From: Mactromeris polynyma
Lineage: Eukaryota; Mollusca; Bivalvia; Venerida; Mactridae
Direction: 5' to 3'
DNA length: 64,000 bases
Assembly (NCBI GenBank): GCA_032209605.1
Contig: JASFXZ010000016.1
Location: 10,478,001 to 10,542,000, forward strand
Part shown: positions 33,269-46,045 of the stretch, one piece after another
How the letters are laid out: each line of letters starts with the position of its first letter
How positions within the stretch are numbered: position 1 is the first letter of the stretch
Notes under the pieces: model-generated
Databases searched by the model: none
The model's input: the letters and a program-made list of their open reading frames with translations, nothing else
Told to the model about the DNA's origin: nothing
Program-made: the position numbers and the translations under genes

Positions 33269-33646
33269 GACGAAGTGGGGTACAAACTTTAAACACGATT
33301 ACTTTAAAAAAAACAGTAAGGAATGGCCACTTTTTGTATTTAATCAGGCTTCAGAAATGTGCATTTGATGTTTGTTAAGAATTTTCTTCATACATTATAT
33401 CCAAATAGGTGTGTATGAGTCTGTAAATATAAAAGTTATGGACGAGAGACAAGCAAAAACAGCCTTATTTACTACTTTAAGAATATGGAAATGCTATTTC
33501 TGAATGAATTATTGCTAAATAAACTACCTGAAGTTGTAAAACTAACTTAGTACTACCAATCAAAATGACATACAATGGCATTCTTATTACGATGTAAGCA
33601 ATATTTCACTAGGACAAGAAATGTTGCAAAAAAAAATAATGACTCA

Positions 33647-33650
33647 TATA
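33647..33650. repeat. 4-bp target-site duplication (TATA), right
   Basis: TATA directly beyond the right terminus of copy 2. It matches 19583-19586. Confidence 0.6.
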
Positions 33651-34063
33651 AGGTATTGTAAACAGATATGTTACTCATTGTGTTTGCCATAAAAGAAATG
33701 CACCACACTAGATAAGCATCTAAATGATAGAAATGACCGGATAACTACTGCGGAAGACTGAATAAATATACCCATGTTATGATGCAATATGATAGACTAG
33801 ATGAATACAGGATATATTTGCACAATGGCTGTTCGATGTGGAAAAACGATAACCATTGATTGTCAAAACAAACAAGATACTTACCGTAATACTATACCTG
33901 TTCAAAGGCTTACGACATAATTTTGTGTCGCTGTCCTCTCGGATACTATATCAAACACTTTAAGGTATATTTATTTAATCATTTACAGAATATAATCAAC
34001 AGTTTGCGCTCACGATCTGCTATAACTTGTACAATAATATCTTCCCTTAAGCTATCCGTCTGT
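33651..34063. other. Right flank of the large transposon, no recognisable gene
   Basis: No ORF of note. A block with GATTGTCAAAACAAACAAGA near 33853-33880 recurs at about 40780-40803. It is probably a small shared dispersed repeat. Confidence 0.4.
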
Positions 34064-36032
34064 ATGTCGTGTACATTGTTAATCTACTTGTTCAAGCTTT
34101 AAATATCTCTATAGCAACCTCTCATCCACTGGGGAGCCACGTCTTATGTCGTGTACATTGTTAATCTACTTGTTTAAGCTTTACATATCTCTATAGCTGC
34201 CTCTCATCCACTGGGGAGCCACGTCTTATGTCGTGTACATTGTTAATCTACTTGTTTAAGCTTTACATATCTCTATAGCTGCCTCTCATCCACTGGGGAG
34301 CCACGTCTTATGTCGTGTACATTGTTAATCTACTTGTTTAAGCTTTACATATCTCTATAGCTGCCTCTCATCCACTTGGGAGCCACGTCTTATGTCGTGT
34401 ACATTGTTAATCTACTTGTTTAAGCTTTAAATATCTCTATAGCTGCCTACCATCCACTGGGGAGCCACGTCTTATGTCGTGTACATTGTTGATCTACTTG
34501 TTTAAGCTTTACATATCTCTATAGCTGTCTCTCGTCCACTGGGGAGCCACGTCTTATGTCGTGTACATTGTTAATCTACTTGTTTAAGCTTTAAATATCT
34601 CTATAGCAACCTCTCATCCACTGGGGAGCCACGTCTTATGTCGTGTACATTGTTAATCTACTTGTTTAAGCTTTACATATCTCTATAGCTGTCTCTCATC
34701 CACTTGGGAGCCACGTCTTATGTCGTGTACATTGTTAATCTACTTGTTTAAGCTTTACATATCTCTATAGCTGCCTCTCATCCACTGGGGAGCCACGTCT
34801 TATGTCGTGTACATTGTTAATCTACTTGTTTAAGCTTTACATATCTCTATAGCTGCCTCTCATCCACTGGGGAGCCACGTCTTATGTCGTGTACATTGTT
34901 AATCTACTTGTTTAAGCTTTAAATATCTCTATAGCTGCCTATCATCCACTGGGGAGCCACGTCTTATGTCGTGTACATTGTTGATCTACTTGTTTAAGCT
35001 TTACATATCTCTATAGCTGTCTCTCGTCCACTGGGGAGCCACGTCTTATGTCGTGTACATTGTTAATCTACTTGTTTAAGCTTTAATTATCTCTATAGCA
35101 ACCTCTCATCCACTGGGGAGCCACGTCTTATGTCGTGTACATTGTTAATCTACTTGTTTAAGCTTTACATATCTCTATAGCTGTCTCTCATCCACTGGGG
35201 AGCCACGTCTTATGTCGTGTACATTGTTAATCTACTTGTTTAAGCTTTAAATATCTCTATAGCAACCTCTCATCCACTGGGGAGCCACGTCTTATGTCGT
35301 GTACATTGTTAATCTACTTGTTTAAGCTTTACATATCTCTATAGCTGCCTCTCATCCACTGGGGAGCCACGTCTTATGTCGTGTACATTGTTAATCTACA
35401 TGTTTAAGCTTTACATATCTCTATAGCTATCTCTCATCCACTGGGGAGCCACGTCTTATGTCATGTACATTGTTAATCTACTTGTTTAAGCTTTACATAT
35501 CTCTATAGCTGTCTCTCATCCACTGGGGAGCCACGTCTTATGTCGTGTACATTGTTAATCTACTTGTTTAAGCTTTACATATCTCTATAGCTGCCTCTCA
35601 TCCACTGGGGAGCCACGTCTTAAGTCGTGTCCATTGTTAATCTACTTGTTTAAGCTTTACATATCTCTATAGCTGTCTCTCATCCACTGGGGAGCCACGT
35701 CTTATGTCGTGTACATTGTTAATCTACTTGTTTAAGCTTTACATATCTATATAGCTGCCTCTCGTCCACTGGGGAGCCACGTCTTATGTCGTGTACATTG
35801 TTAATCTACTTGTTTAAGCTTTACATATCTCTATAGCTGTCTCTCATCCACTGGGGAGCCACGTCTTATGTCGTGTACATTGTTAATCTACTTGTTTAAG
35901 CTTTACATATCGCTATAGCTGCCTATCATCCACTTGGGAGCCACGTCTTATGTCGTGTACATTGTTAATCTACATGTTTAAGCTTTACATATCTCTATAG
36001 CTGCCTCTCATCCACTGGGGAGCCACGTCTTA
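34064..36032. repeat. 82-bp minisatellite, 24 copies, with a 6-unit higher-order repeat
   Basis: The unit contains TCGTGTACATTGTTAATCTA and CACTGGGGAGCCACGTCTTA. Variant units recur at a spacing of 492 bp (six units): GTTGATC near 34487 and 34979, GCAACCTCTC near 34110, 34606 and 35098, and TCTCGTCCACT just after the GTTGATC units. The first 12 units are therefore two copies of a six-unit block, as in satellite DNA. Confidence 0.95.
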
Positions 36033-38129
36033 TGGCTTTGTGGGTTAAATGGACTTACACAGAAGACGGACCGTGGGAGTTTGAAATTGAGTTTACAGGG
36101 TTTGGATGTGAAATTTAGGCTTTGTTGGCATATATACGTACGCATGTTAAGGTTTACTATTTTATAACACTTTATTTTGCTTTCACTTTGTTGCATTTTT
36201 AGGGTTTAAACTGGTGCTTGTCAAATATAATTTGTGTGATTAAATTGATTTATATTTATCTATATGAAATTATTTGTTTTCACTTTATTACATTTTTGCA
36301 ATCTATAATTTCTCTTTAATTCACAAGATGCAAGAAACAAGATAAAACCACTCGACCACGGTACCTTATGGAAACATCAACAGAAAGTAAAACACACAAC
36401 ATTAGTTAAAAGTCGATTATCCACACGTTTTCTATGACACAGGTGTGAAACTATATACTACGAAAATGCTTCGGTCAAGAATGTGTGTAACATTTTGTAC
36501 AATTTGCATTCTATGACCATATTGCAAAGATGCCTAGGACGAAATACCACGTTCACAAATCATATTTTCCCTAGTCAGATCCTGACAAAATAAATGAATG
36601 AGGCACACACAGGGAGAGGGGTCACATACCCAAGACTAAAAGGACCAGTATGTACAATAAAATGTTTCTTCCAGGACAATATAACTTGTATACAAAATAG
36701 TGGCAAGGTGTACAATACCATTTACGAGAATTGTCATTGTTGTATCATTGTTGTACATGTATGAGTTTGTGTTTTGTGTAAACTCATTTTCTTTTATTTC
36801 TTGTTCAATTGGCCATTGTCAATAAATAATTATTTTGTTTATTTAGTGTGCTGCAAGTCTGAACAAATAACGTCTCAATGGGTGAGCTATTCGGTTTTTA
36901 CTTCGTCTTTAAGGACTATTGCGTGTCTCACGACTTATGCGTCGCATGATATGTCTGGCGCTCAATTGAGATCCATACTAAAATGAAAAAAATGATCATT
37001 TAGAAAACCAATGTTATTTTCGCAAAGGAATTCCATTCAAGGCCGGGATACACCACGACATGGAGATGGAGGTGCGCGATCATGTCAAGTTAACATGAAC
37101 AGTTAAAGACTTTAACGGCTAAATATCATATTTGTGTGTTTTTGGAAGTAGCAGTCTTTCCAAAATAGACCCTTTGTCACCGAAAGCAGTGGTTCTTGAA
37201 GGTGGATATTGGTCAGGGACTTCAATGCGTATAACTTGATGAGATTGATGTGAATATAGTCATGCGCGTTGGAGTTAAAACCTCATTGAACTTTGAGATT
37301 CGAGCATTATCTACACCATCTAAGGACTGCATTAAAGCTTACTTGCTGCTCCTTCTCGCTTTTACGGCTCGAATGTTTTCGCGCGACAGCCATATTGGTC
37401 TGCACAATGGCTACAGGTTGCAGAACGACTAAATTTATTAGCACATGTATAGTATTGATAAGATAAAATCAGTTCAGTTCCAATTCAGGATACCTTGCAA
37501 AAAGGATCAAATGCACTGAACATATTAACATCATTTTTGTTTGAATGCGGCTAATTGGTTACATTGCAACGATTGACGTAAACTATAGTCTTGATCGACA
37601 CCTGATCATCTATCGAATATCCAGTGCAAGTAATCTATTCCACAACTCAATTAAAATATACAACACGTAATTTGCGGATCGAACGGGAAGTAAGTACCAG
37701 GATAATTACGTATCTCTGGACAGGAACTAAATTACATTGTTTAGAATTACAAAATGACACGTCAATGTGTTCAGTATCAAGGTAGATTGATGATTTGTAT
37801 TCTAAAATTGATGTTTCTTAAAAACAAGAGGGATTTTGTTTACAATACAAGTAATGACAATTGTAACTTGAATGCATAGACTATATTTGGAAAAGATCAT
37901 TTACAACTACATATGCATGTAATTTTACTAAGTCACGTTTTCCAGCGAAAGTAGTTATCCGAGCGATTGCAAGTTTAAAATTAAAATCATTTCACAGAAA
38001 CACAATGCGACTAACCCGATATTTAAGTGTCCTCTGTGTAACAGACTCTTGCTAGTTGTGTTGTTTCTTATCTAAATTTTTCTACACTGCAGTGCTTATA
38101 TTTTAGTCATTGTACAAGCCCCTGAAAAT
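36033..38129. other. No recognisable gene
   Basis: AT-rich sequence with only short ORFs (60-70 codons) and no domain motif. I see no transposon termini or tandem repeats. Confidence 0.35.
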
Positions 38130-40157
38130 GACCATGCGTTTACCATTTCCCTACAGATATCTCATTAATATGTGATGTCCATGCGTTTACCATTTCCCTA
38201 CAGATATCTCATTAATATGTGATGTCCATGCGTTTACCATTTCCCTACAGATATCTCATTAATATGTGATGTCCATGCGTTTACCATTTCCCTACAGATA
38301 TCTCATTAATATGTGATGTCCATGCGTTTACCATTTCCCTACAGATATCTCATTAATATGTGATGTCCATGCGTTTACCATTTCCCTACAGATATCTCAT
38401 TAATATGTGATGTCCATGCGTTTACCATTTCCCTACAGATATCTCATTAATATGTGATGTCCATGCGTTTACCATTTCCCTACAGATATCTCATTAATAT
38501 GTGATGTCCATGCGTTTACCATTTCCCTACAGATATCTCATTAATATGTGATGACCATGCGTTTACCATTTCCCTACAGATATCTCATTAATATGTGATG
38601 TCCATGCATTTACCATTTCCCTACAGATATCTCATTAATATGTGATGACCATGCGTTTACCATTTCCCTACAGATATCTCATTAATATGTGATGTCCATG
38701 CATTTACCATTTCCCTACAGATATCTCATTAATATGTGATGTCCATGCATTTACCATTTCCCTACCGATATCTCATTAATATGTGATGTCCATGCATTTA
38801 CCATTTCCCTACAGATATCGCATTAATATGTGATGTCCATGCGTTTACCATTTCCCTACAGATATCTCATTAATATGTGATGTCCATGCATTTACCATTT
38901 CCCTACAGATATCGCATTAATATGTGATGTCCATGCGTTTACCATTTCCCTACAGATATCTCATTAATATGTGATGTCCATGCATTTACCATTTCCCTAC
39001 AGATATCGCATTAATATGTGATGTCCATGCATTTACCATTTCCCTACAGATATCTCATTAATATGTGATGTCCATGCGTTTACCATTTCCCTACAGATAT
39101 CTCATTAATATGTGATGTCCATGCGTTTACCATTTCCCTACAGATATCTCATTAATATGTGATGTCCATGCATTTACCATTTCCCTACAGATATCGCATT
39201 AATATGTGATGACCATGCATTTACCATTTCCCTACAGATATCGCATTAATATGTGATGTCCATGCGTTTACCATTTCCCTACAGATATCGCATTAATATG
39301 TGATGACCATGCATTTACCATTTCCCTACAGATATCTCATTAATATGTGATGTCCATGCGTTTACCATTTCCCTACAGATATCGCATTAATATGTGATGA
39401 CCATGCATTTACCATTTCCCTACAGATATCTCATTAATATGTGATGTCCATGCGTTTACCATTTCCCTACAGATATCTCATTAATATGTGATGTCCATGC
39501 ATTTACCATTCCCTACAGATATCGCATTAATATGTGATGACCATGCATTTACCATTTCCCTACAGATATCGCATTAATATGTGATGACCATGCGTTTACC
39601 ATTTCCCTACAGATATCGCATTAATATGTGATGACCATGTATTTACCATTTCCCTACAGATATCGCATTAATATGTGATGTCCATGCATTTACCATTTCC
39701 CTACAGATATCTCATTAATATGTGATGACCATGCATTTACCATTTCCCTACAGATATCGCATTAATATGTGATGTCCATGCGTTTACCATTTCCCTACAG
39801 ATATCTCATTAATATGTGATGTCCATGCGTTTACCATTTCCCTACAGATATCTCATTAATATGTGATGTCCATGCATTTACCATTTCCCTACAGATATCG
39901 CATTAATATGTGATGTCCATGCATTTACCATTTCCCTACAGATATCGCATTAATATGTGATGTCCATGCATTTACCATTTCCCTACAGATATCGCATTAA
40001 TATGTGATGACCATGCATTTACCATTTCCCTACAGATATCGCATTAATATGTGATGACCATGCATTTACCATTTCCCTACAGATATCTCATTAATATGTG
40101 ATGACCATGCATTTACCATTTCCCTACAGATATCGCATTAATATGTGATGTCCATGT
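38130..40157. repeat. 47-bp minisatellite, about 43 copies
   Basis: The unit contains TTTACCATTTCCCTACAG, ATATC and CATTAATATGTGATG. Units differ mainly at three two-state sites (GTCC/GACC, TGCGTTT/TGCATTT, ATCTCAT/ATCGCAT). The first eight or so complete units are uniform and later ones are mixed, which suggests expansion from the left end. One unit near 39508 lacks one T. Each unit resembles a 3' splice site (pyrimidine tract then CTACAG). Confidence 0.95.
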
Positions 40158-40320
40158 ATTACTACGCTTATAGGCCAGTGAATGTTTCAATCAAATTAAT
40201 GGCAACATAAATCTTTAATAATTAATAGTAGGCATTACGTTTGAGAAGTGATACATAATCGAAAACAATACTTAATCTCTCAGCGAGTGATACAATTTTA
40301 CCTAGAAATTAATGAAGTAC

Positions 40321-40673
40321 ATTGGCCTATTTTACGAAATCCTATCTGACGTACAGTACGGCATATTGCCTATTTTACGAAATCCTATCTGACGTACCGT
40401 ACGGCATATTGCCTATTTTACGAAATCCTATCTGACGTACCGTACGGCATATTGCATATTTTACGAAATCCTATCTGACGTACCGTACGACATATTGCCT
40501 ATTTTACGAAATCCTATCTGACGTACCGTACGGCATATTGCATATTTTACGAAATCCTATCTCACGTACCGTACGGCATATAGCCTATTTTACGAACTCC
40601 AATCTCACGTACCGTACGGCATATAGCCTATTTTACGAACTCCAATCTCACGTACCGTACGGCATATAGCCTT
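40321..40673. repeat. 43-bp tandem repeat, 8 copies
   Basis: The unit contains CCTATTTTACGAAATCC and GACGTACCGTACGGCATAT, with the 8-bp palindrome CCGTACGG. The last two units share ACTCCAATCTCACG and so were duplicated most recently. Confidence 0.9.
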
Positions 40674-41804
40674 GCTCATGTGCCGATTCTGCTTGGTGTT
40701 TCATGTATTTATGTTTATTATCAAGTACATATTTGTTTTGTATTGTAAATTTCTATTTGATATTCAAATGCATAATACATGATTGTCAAAACAAACAAGA
40801 TATTTATTGTAATTCTTTAATGATAGTAATAATTCTCTATTTAAAGATGGATGCTTATTTATGTCCCAACTGGTCATCTACCAAACAATATAAATTAATA
40901 CAAGTCATGCATATATATATACAATTTATAAACATATGAACAATCATTCATACATTAATTAAAACATCATTACAACAATATACCTGTCCGTACTTTCAAA
41001 ATAATGTATGAATACCTTCCATTGGATTTTACCTGAGTAAACTAGGCCACTGGGTTTAATGTGCTATTTACAGGGCATAGTATAGAAGGTCAGAATTGAT
41101 TGCATGGGCAGTTTATTTCAACGAAAAAACTACTATTTGCCAGTTCATAAATATTAAGCCGTTTCGATAGTTTTTGAATTCACGCTAACATTGCGTATTG
41201 CGTTTTAAATACATTGCAACAAATCGACCGTTTACAATTATGTGAAATACGATTTTATACCCCTTTACAAATGCCAAAAAAAACATATGGCGATAAACAA
41301 AGTGAACGGGTGTCTGAACTTGGTGTGGTGACGTTATCAGGTTGTCTAAGCTATTGGCTGTTAACATTTGTTCAATGTTTTATCTGTTGTTTGAAATTTC
41401 GCACGCTAATTCATTTATTTACTAAACATGCAAAAAACGTCGGAAAAAACTCCTAGCTGCAATGTACGGACTGCAGTAATGATATGTCAACAATATTCTA
41501 AACTTAGGGTAGATAATATCAGTTATTTTTTACGGAGAGCCTGGGTCATGTACCTTGTTAGAAACTGTTCTACGTAGAGAAAGAAAAATACAGTTCAGCT
41601 ATTTCATCATCGGAATATAAATTTGATCTTAAGATTTATTTTAAACTTAATCATTACATGGGTATATTTTACTCATATTTATTTACTTAGTTGTTCATTG
41701 ATTTATGCTTAAATGATACTCAACGTTTCATGTTAAAACTGCATAATATGCTTGTCCACGTAAAGTTGGCGTTGACATCGCAACACCGGTTTGTCCATGA
41801 ACAT
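40674..41804. other. No recognisable gene
   Basis: Only short ORFs without motifs. Confidence 0.35.
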
Positions 41805-42705
41805 ATACTTGGAGCCATTTCTAACCCGACACTTTTCAAATTCGATTTTCTCGAATATGATTCAAAACGTATATTTCAAAATAACTATTTTGTTGTTTGA
41901 CAACATAAGCTGTACAAAAATGATAAAATCGTTCAACTGTGACGATTTTACCATTTCGCACGAGGAAATGTAGGTGAGTGAAAATATCGATTTCCATTAT
42001 CATTTTATTATTCTAGAACGCAATTCAAACCGTAAAACAGAATTTTGGTTTTGAAATCAGTTATGATTCGAAAGAATAATCAATAAAGTGGTCGCGCAAT
42101 TCGTGTGTTGCAGGCCGGCCAATAACTCGGATACGTGTGTAGATGTATTGTATTTATAAAGCAATAATTTTAATTGCAAAATATGCAGTATCAACCTGTT
42201 TCTCTTTAAATCGCAACAAAACGTGTAAACGTATCCAAGTCGCCAGATCTCAGTGTGATTGAGTATCTGTGAGCTGAACAGGCGAGTATGGAGGCGACCC
42301 CCTCCCACACAATCTCCGTGAACTGGAACAGGCACTAGTGCAGAAATGGATGAATATTCCCCCTAGGTTTCATCCGAAACTACGTACTGTCGATGAGACA
42401 AAGGTGTGTGCGCGTCGTAAGCGCCATGAGAGGACACACGAGGTATTAGTTACTTGGTGTACGGATTTTATTGTGATTCGGTGACTTTTCACATTGTTGG
42501 GATTTCGCGTTATATCATTTTGCGAATTCGGATTTACAGTGATGTTTTTATTTGTTAAGTTTTATATGTATTTGTTGATTAATTGCAATTAAATTTCTAT
42601 GAAGTACGTATGATGTATTCAATTAATTATATTCAAAATTCACAAATAATCCAGTTATACCGAATTATATAAGTGTCGGGTTAGAAGTGGCTTTCATCCA
42701 AAACA
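41805..42705 (+). mobile_element. Internally deleted Tc1/mariner element (candidate)
   Basis: The left segment around 41812-41845 (AGCCATTTCTAACCCGACAC then TTTTCAAATTCG) is the inverted complement of 42660-42695 with few differences. Between them lies the 3' part of a Tc1-like transposase at about 42230-42460. At 0.9 kb it is shorter than the usual 1.3-1.7 kb. Exact ends and the TA duplication are uncertain because the outermost bases have diverged. Confidence 0.6.
42230..42460 (+). pseudogene. Tc1-like transposase C-terminal fragment, frameshifted
   Basis: One frame reads SPDLSVIEYL, where the glutamate would be the last acid of the DDE triad; the frame then hits a stop. After a shift, another frame reads HNLRELEQALVQKWMNIPPR. 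Both are characteristic of the C-terminal third of Tc1 transposases. The N-terminal DNA-binding part and the first two catalytic aspartates are missing. Confidence 0.7.
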
Positions 42706-43409
42706 ACTGAATTTGGCCTTTGTCGACTGACTGTGATTTACTCGGGTTATCTCTACCAAAACTGTGATTTAGATTTAAGAACATCAAATGCGTCTACACT
42801 GTGTTGTTAAATAAAATCTCAGAAACTCGCAAAACAAGCGACGCGCCGGACCTTTCTTGTATACACATAATACACATAAACGTATCTCACAAGAGGCCTC
42901 ATATATGCTTAAATTATTACAAAAATACAACGAACAAACATTATAACAACGCTAACAAATTTGTAACAATATGTATGAGCAGATGAGCAAGACATTCATA
43001 CATATCGCATTTCTTCAGTTAACATATTTCGTTTTATCACATAACTTGCACTCCAGGAGTGGAATAAAGCAGTGACATAAATATCATATGTAACTAGTTA
43101 CATAAATAGTCGAATCACAGCACTATTTAAAGTCTATTTAAAGATTGAAAACAATCTATTTATTGTGTTATGTGATAAATAGAATCTTACATTCGTGCTT
43201 ATTTGATATTGTTTTAATGAAACTCGTCGACTGAAACGAATATAACGCCCGGCAGAGCAAAATTGTTCGTGCAAATCATGAGCGAGTGACCTTCCGCATT
43301 GCATCTTCATTCAAAACACTTCAACTCCAATCAGTATTGATGTTTTGTCGGTGTTCTTTTAAGTATGATGCAAAATTAAAGCTGCTTTGGTGCATGCACA
43401 ATTATGATA
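42706..43409. other. No recognisable gene, short inverted repeat
   Basis: TTATCACATAAC near 43034-43045 and its complement GTTATGTGATAA near 43167-43178 form 12-bp inverted arms about 120 bp apart. This could be the remains of a small MITE, but the arms are too short to be sure. No coding sequence is seen. Confidence 0.3.
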
Positions 43410-44428
43410 CATGGTCACGCAATGACAAACATCCTCCCCTGTTTATACATGGTCACGCTATGACAAACATCCTCCCCGGTTTTACATGGTCACGCTATGA
43501 CAAACATCCTCCCCTGTTTTACATGGTCACGCTATGACAAACATCCTCCCCTGTTTTACATGGTCACGCTATGACAAACATCCTCCCCTGTTTATACATG
43601 GTCACGCTATGACAAACATCCTCCCCTGTTTATACATGGTCACGCTATGACAAACATCCTCCCCTGTTTATACATGGTCACGCTATGACAAACATCCTCC
43701 CCTGTTTTACATGGTCACGCTATGACAAACATCCTCCCCTGTTTTACATGGTCACGCTATGACAAACATCCTCCCCTGTTTATACATGGTCACGCTATGA
43801 CAAACATCCTCCCCTGTTTATACATGGTCACGCTATGACAAACATCCTCCCCTGTTTTACATGGTCACGCTATGACAAACATCCTCCCCTGTTTATACAT
43901 GGTCACGCTATGACAAACATCCTCCCCTGTTTATACATGGTCACGCTATGACAAACATCCTCCCCTGTTTTACATGGTCACGCTATGACAAACATCCTCC
44001 CCTGTTTATACATGGTCACGCTATGACAAACATCCTCCCCTGTTTATACATGGTCACGCTATGACAAACATCCTCCCCTGTTTATACATGGTCACGCTAT
44101 GACAAACATCCTCCCCTGTTTATACATGGTCACGCTATGACAAACATCCTCCCCTGTTTATACATGGTCACGCTATGACAAACATCCTCCCCTGATTATA
44201 CATGGTCACGCTATGACAAACATCCTCCCCTGTTTATACATGGTCACGCTATGACAAACATCCTCCCCTGTTTATACATGGTCACGCTATGACAAACATC
44301 CTCCCCTGTTTTACATGGTCACGCTATGACAAACATCCTCCCCTGTTTATACATGGTCACGCTATGACAAACATCCTCCCCTGTTTATACATGGTCACGC
44401 TATGACAAACATCCTCCCCGGTTTTACG
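43410..44428. repeat. 37/38-bp minisatellite, about 27 copies
   Basis: The unit contains CATGGTCACGCTATGACAAA and CATCCTCCCCTG, with two length variants (TTTTA, 37 bp; TTTATA, 38 bp) in irregular order. The first unit (GCAATGAC) and the last (CCCCGGTTTTACG) are diverged, as is usual at array edges. Confidence 0.95.
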
Positions 44429-44968
44429 TGGCAGTAAACAAAACATATATTAATATTTAATTTTATTTAATCAAGTAAATGTTTTGAAAAATAACCTTGC
44501 ATCGAGAAGTATGAGTAGTAATATAATGATGATACACGGGTTTGAACAAAGGTCACATCAACTCGTATGTCCTATTGGTACCAAGAACATTAAAAGGATA
44601 AATCCAGGCAGTTGAACAAGGAATTGTTTCCCAACATTTCATTTGTTTGGGTCATTCATCCTCACTTAATGCTCAATAAACAGTTTCATTTATTACTGAA
44701 ATGTCAATAAGGCATATAATAAGTGTCCATGTATTTAATAGTGTTTGATAATTTGATCGTTGAGATGGCACCATGATCTAACTGGACAGATGTCCTGTTG
44801 TTGTGATCTTCAAGGCAAGTAGTGCTATGTAGAACAGTGATTGGTTACTAACATCGTTAAGTTGCAAATGAACCACAGATATATGCAGAGAGTAGACAAA
44901 ACAATACCGAAACAATTAGGACAAAAATGTACAACATCAGCATCATCAACGAATTGAAAAGTATGAAA
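44429..44968. other. No recognisable gene
   Basis: AT-rich spacer between two arrays. Nothing identifiable. Confidence 0.4.
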
Positions 44969-45508
44969 ATGGAGCTACACAGGAATACACTACAGAGTAA
45001 CAAGAAAGACAAGATGGAGCTACACAGGAATACACTACAGAGTAACAAGAAAGACAAGATGGAGCTACACAGGAATACACTACAGAGTAACAAGAAAGAC
45101 AAGATGGAGCTACACAGGAATACACTACAGAGTAACAATAAAGACAAGATGGAGCTACACAGGAATACACTACAGAGTAACAAGAAAGACAAGATGAAGC
45201 TACACAGGAATACACTACAGAGTAACAAGAAAGACAAGATGGAGCTACACAGGAATACACTACAGAGTAACAAGAAAGACAAGACGGAGCTACACAGGAA
45301 TACACTACAGAGTAACAAGAGAGACAAGATGGAGCTACACAGGAATACACTACAGAGTAACAAGAAAGACAAGATGGAGCTACACAGGAATACACTACAG
45401 AGTAACAAGAAAGACAAGAGTGAATATGTTGCTAAGGGAACGCCACATACATACAACAATGGAACGCCACATACATACAACAATGGAACGCCACATACAT
45501 ACAACAAT
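44969..45508. repeat. 45-bp minisatellite (10 copies) followed by a 24-bp repeat (3 copies)
   Basis: The 45-bp unit contains ATGGAGCTACACAGGAATAC and AGTAACAAGAAAGACAAG (44969-45418). After an 18-bp joint, three units of GGAACGCCACATACATACAA plus CAAT follow (45437-45508). Both periods are multiples of three, so a 211-codon plus frame (44927-45562) spans both with a 15-residue repeat MELHRNTLQSNKKDK. A secreted or structural repeat protein cannot be excluded, but the minus strand is equally open and I see no signal peptide or introns. Confidence 0.9.
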
Positions 45509-46045
45509 GCATCTCAACACATACCGCCGGCAAAACACAGTCTTCAAAACATCCGGCATTGAGTAAGTGCAATGGTAAATACATTAGGGAACAGGGACAC
45601 AAGGAATGGTCTGTCTCATCATAAAGGACAACCAAGGAGAATCCATCTTAGTCAATACAACGGCCTATAACCTGGCAACTCTCGACACAATTACTTAAAT
45701 AGGAAGGTATATTTATACGAAGCTGAATGTGCAAATATGAGTAAGTTTGCATTCTAATTTTCAGTAATACTATCTGACGTGTGTTTTCATTATTTCTATT
45801 CATGAATAAAAGAAGAGCAATACCTGTGACGTAATTGTGGTAATTCGAAACAATACTTGTAAATTATTCCGCGTAGTCCTGTTTGCTGTCCTTTGTCAAT
45901 TTCTAACGAGGATTTAAGCATGATCTGTATGCGTTAGTTGAAATGTTTATTGTTGTTTAGTCAGTAATGAAATAATCTGCAGATTGTAGATTGCTAGCTT
46001 CAATTATTTATTAAACTTTATTGTTGTGATGAATGTTTTACAACT
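45509..46045. other. No recognisable gene
   Basis: No ORF or repeat of note. Confidence 0.4.

Larger units (their letters stand above)
26722..33646 (-). mobile_element. 6.9-kb DDE/OTU DNA transposon, copy 2
   Basis: The same element at a constant offset of 7135 bp from start to finish, so there is no indel relative to copy 1. The encoded proteins are identical. The only differences that I see are at the very edge (C to T in the first base) and outside the right end (ACGTA after copy 1, AGGTA after copy 2). Either this is a second genomic copy, or the same insertion was assembled twice across the gap. The host flanks 19583-19586 and 33647-33650 are both TATA, as expected if there is only one insertion. 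Confidence 0.8.

Noticed and set aside
38130..40157. CRISPR-like regular array
   Set aside because: There are no unique spacers between repeats. The units are directly adjacent, and the genome is clearly animal.
43034..43178. Small MITE with 12-bp arms
   Set aside because: The arms are short, and no target duplication or second copy is visible in the window.
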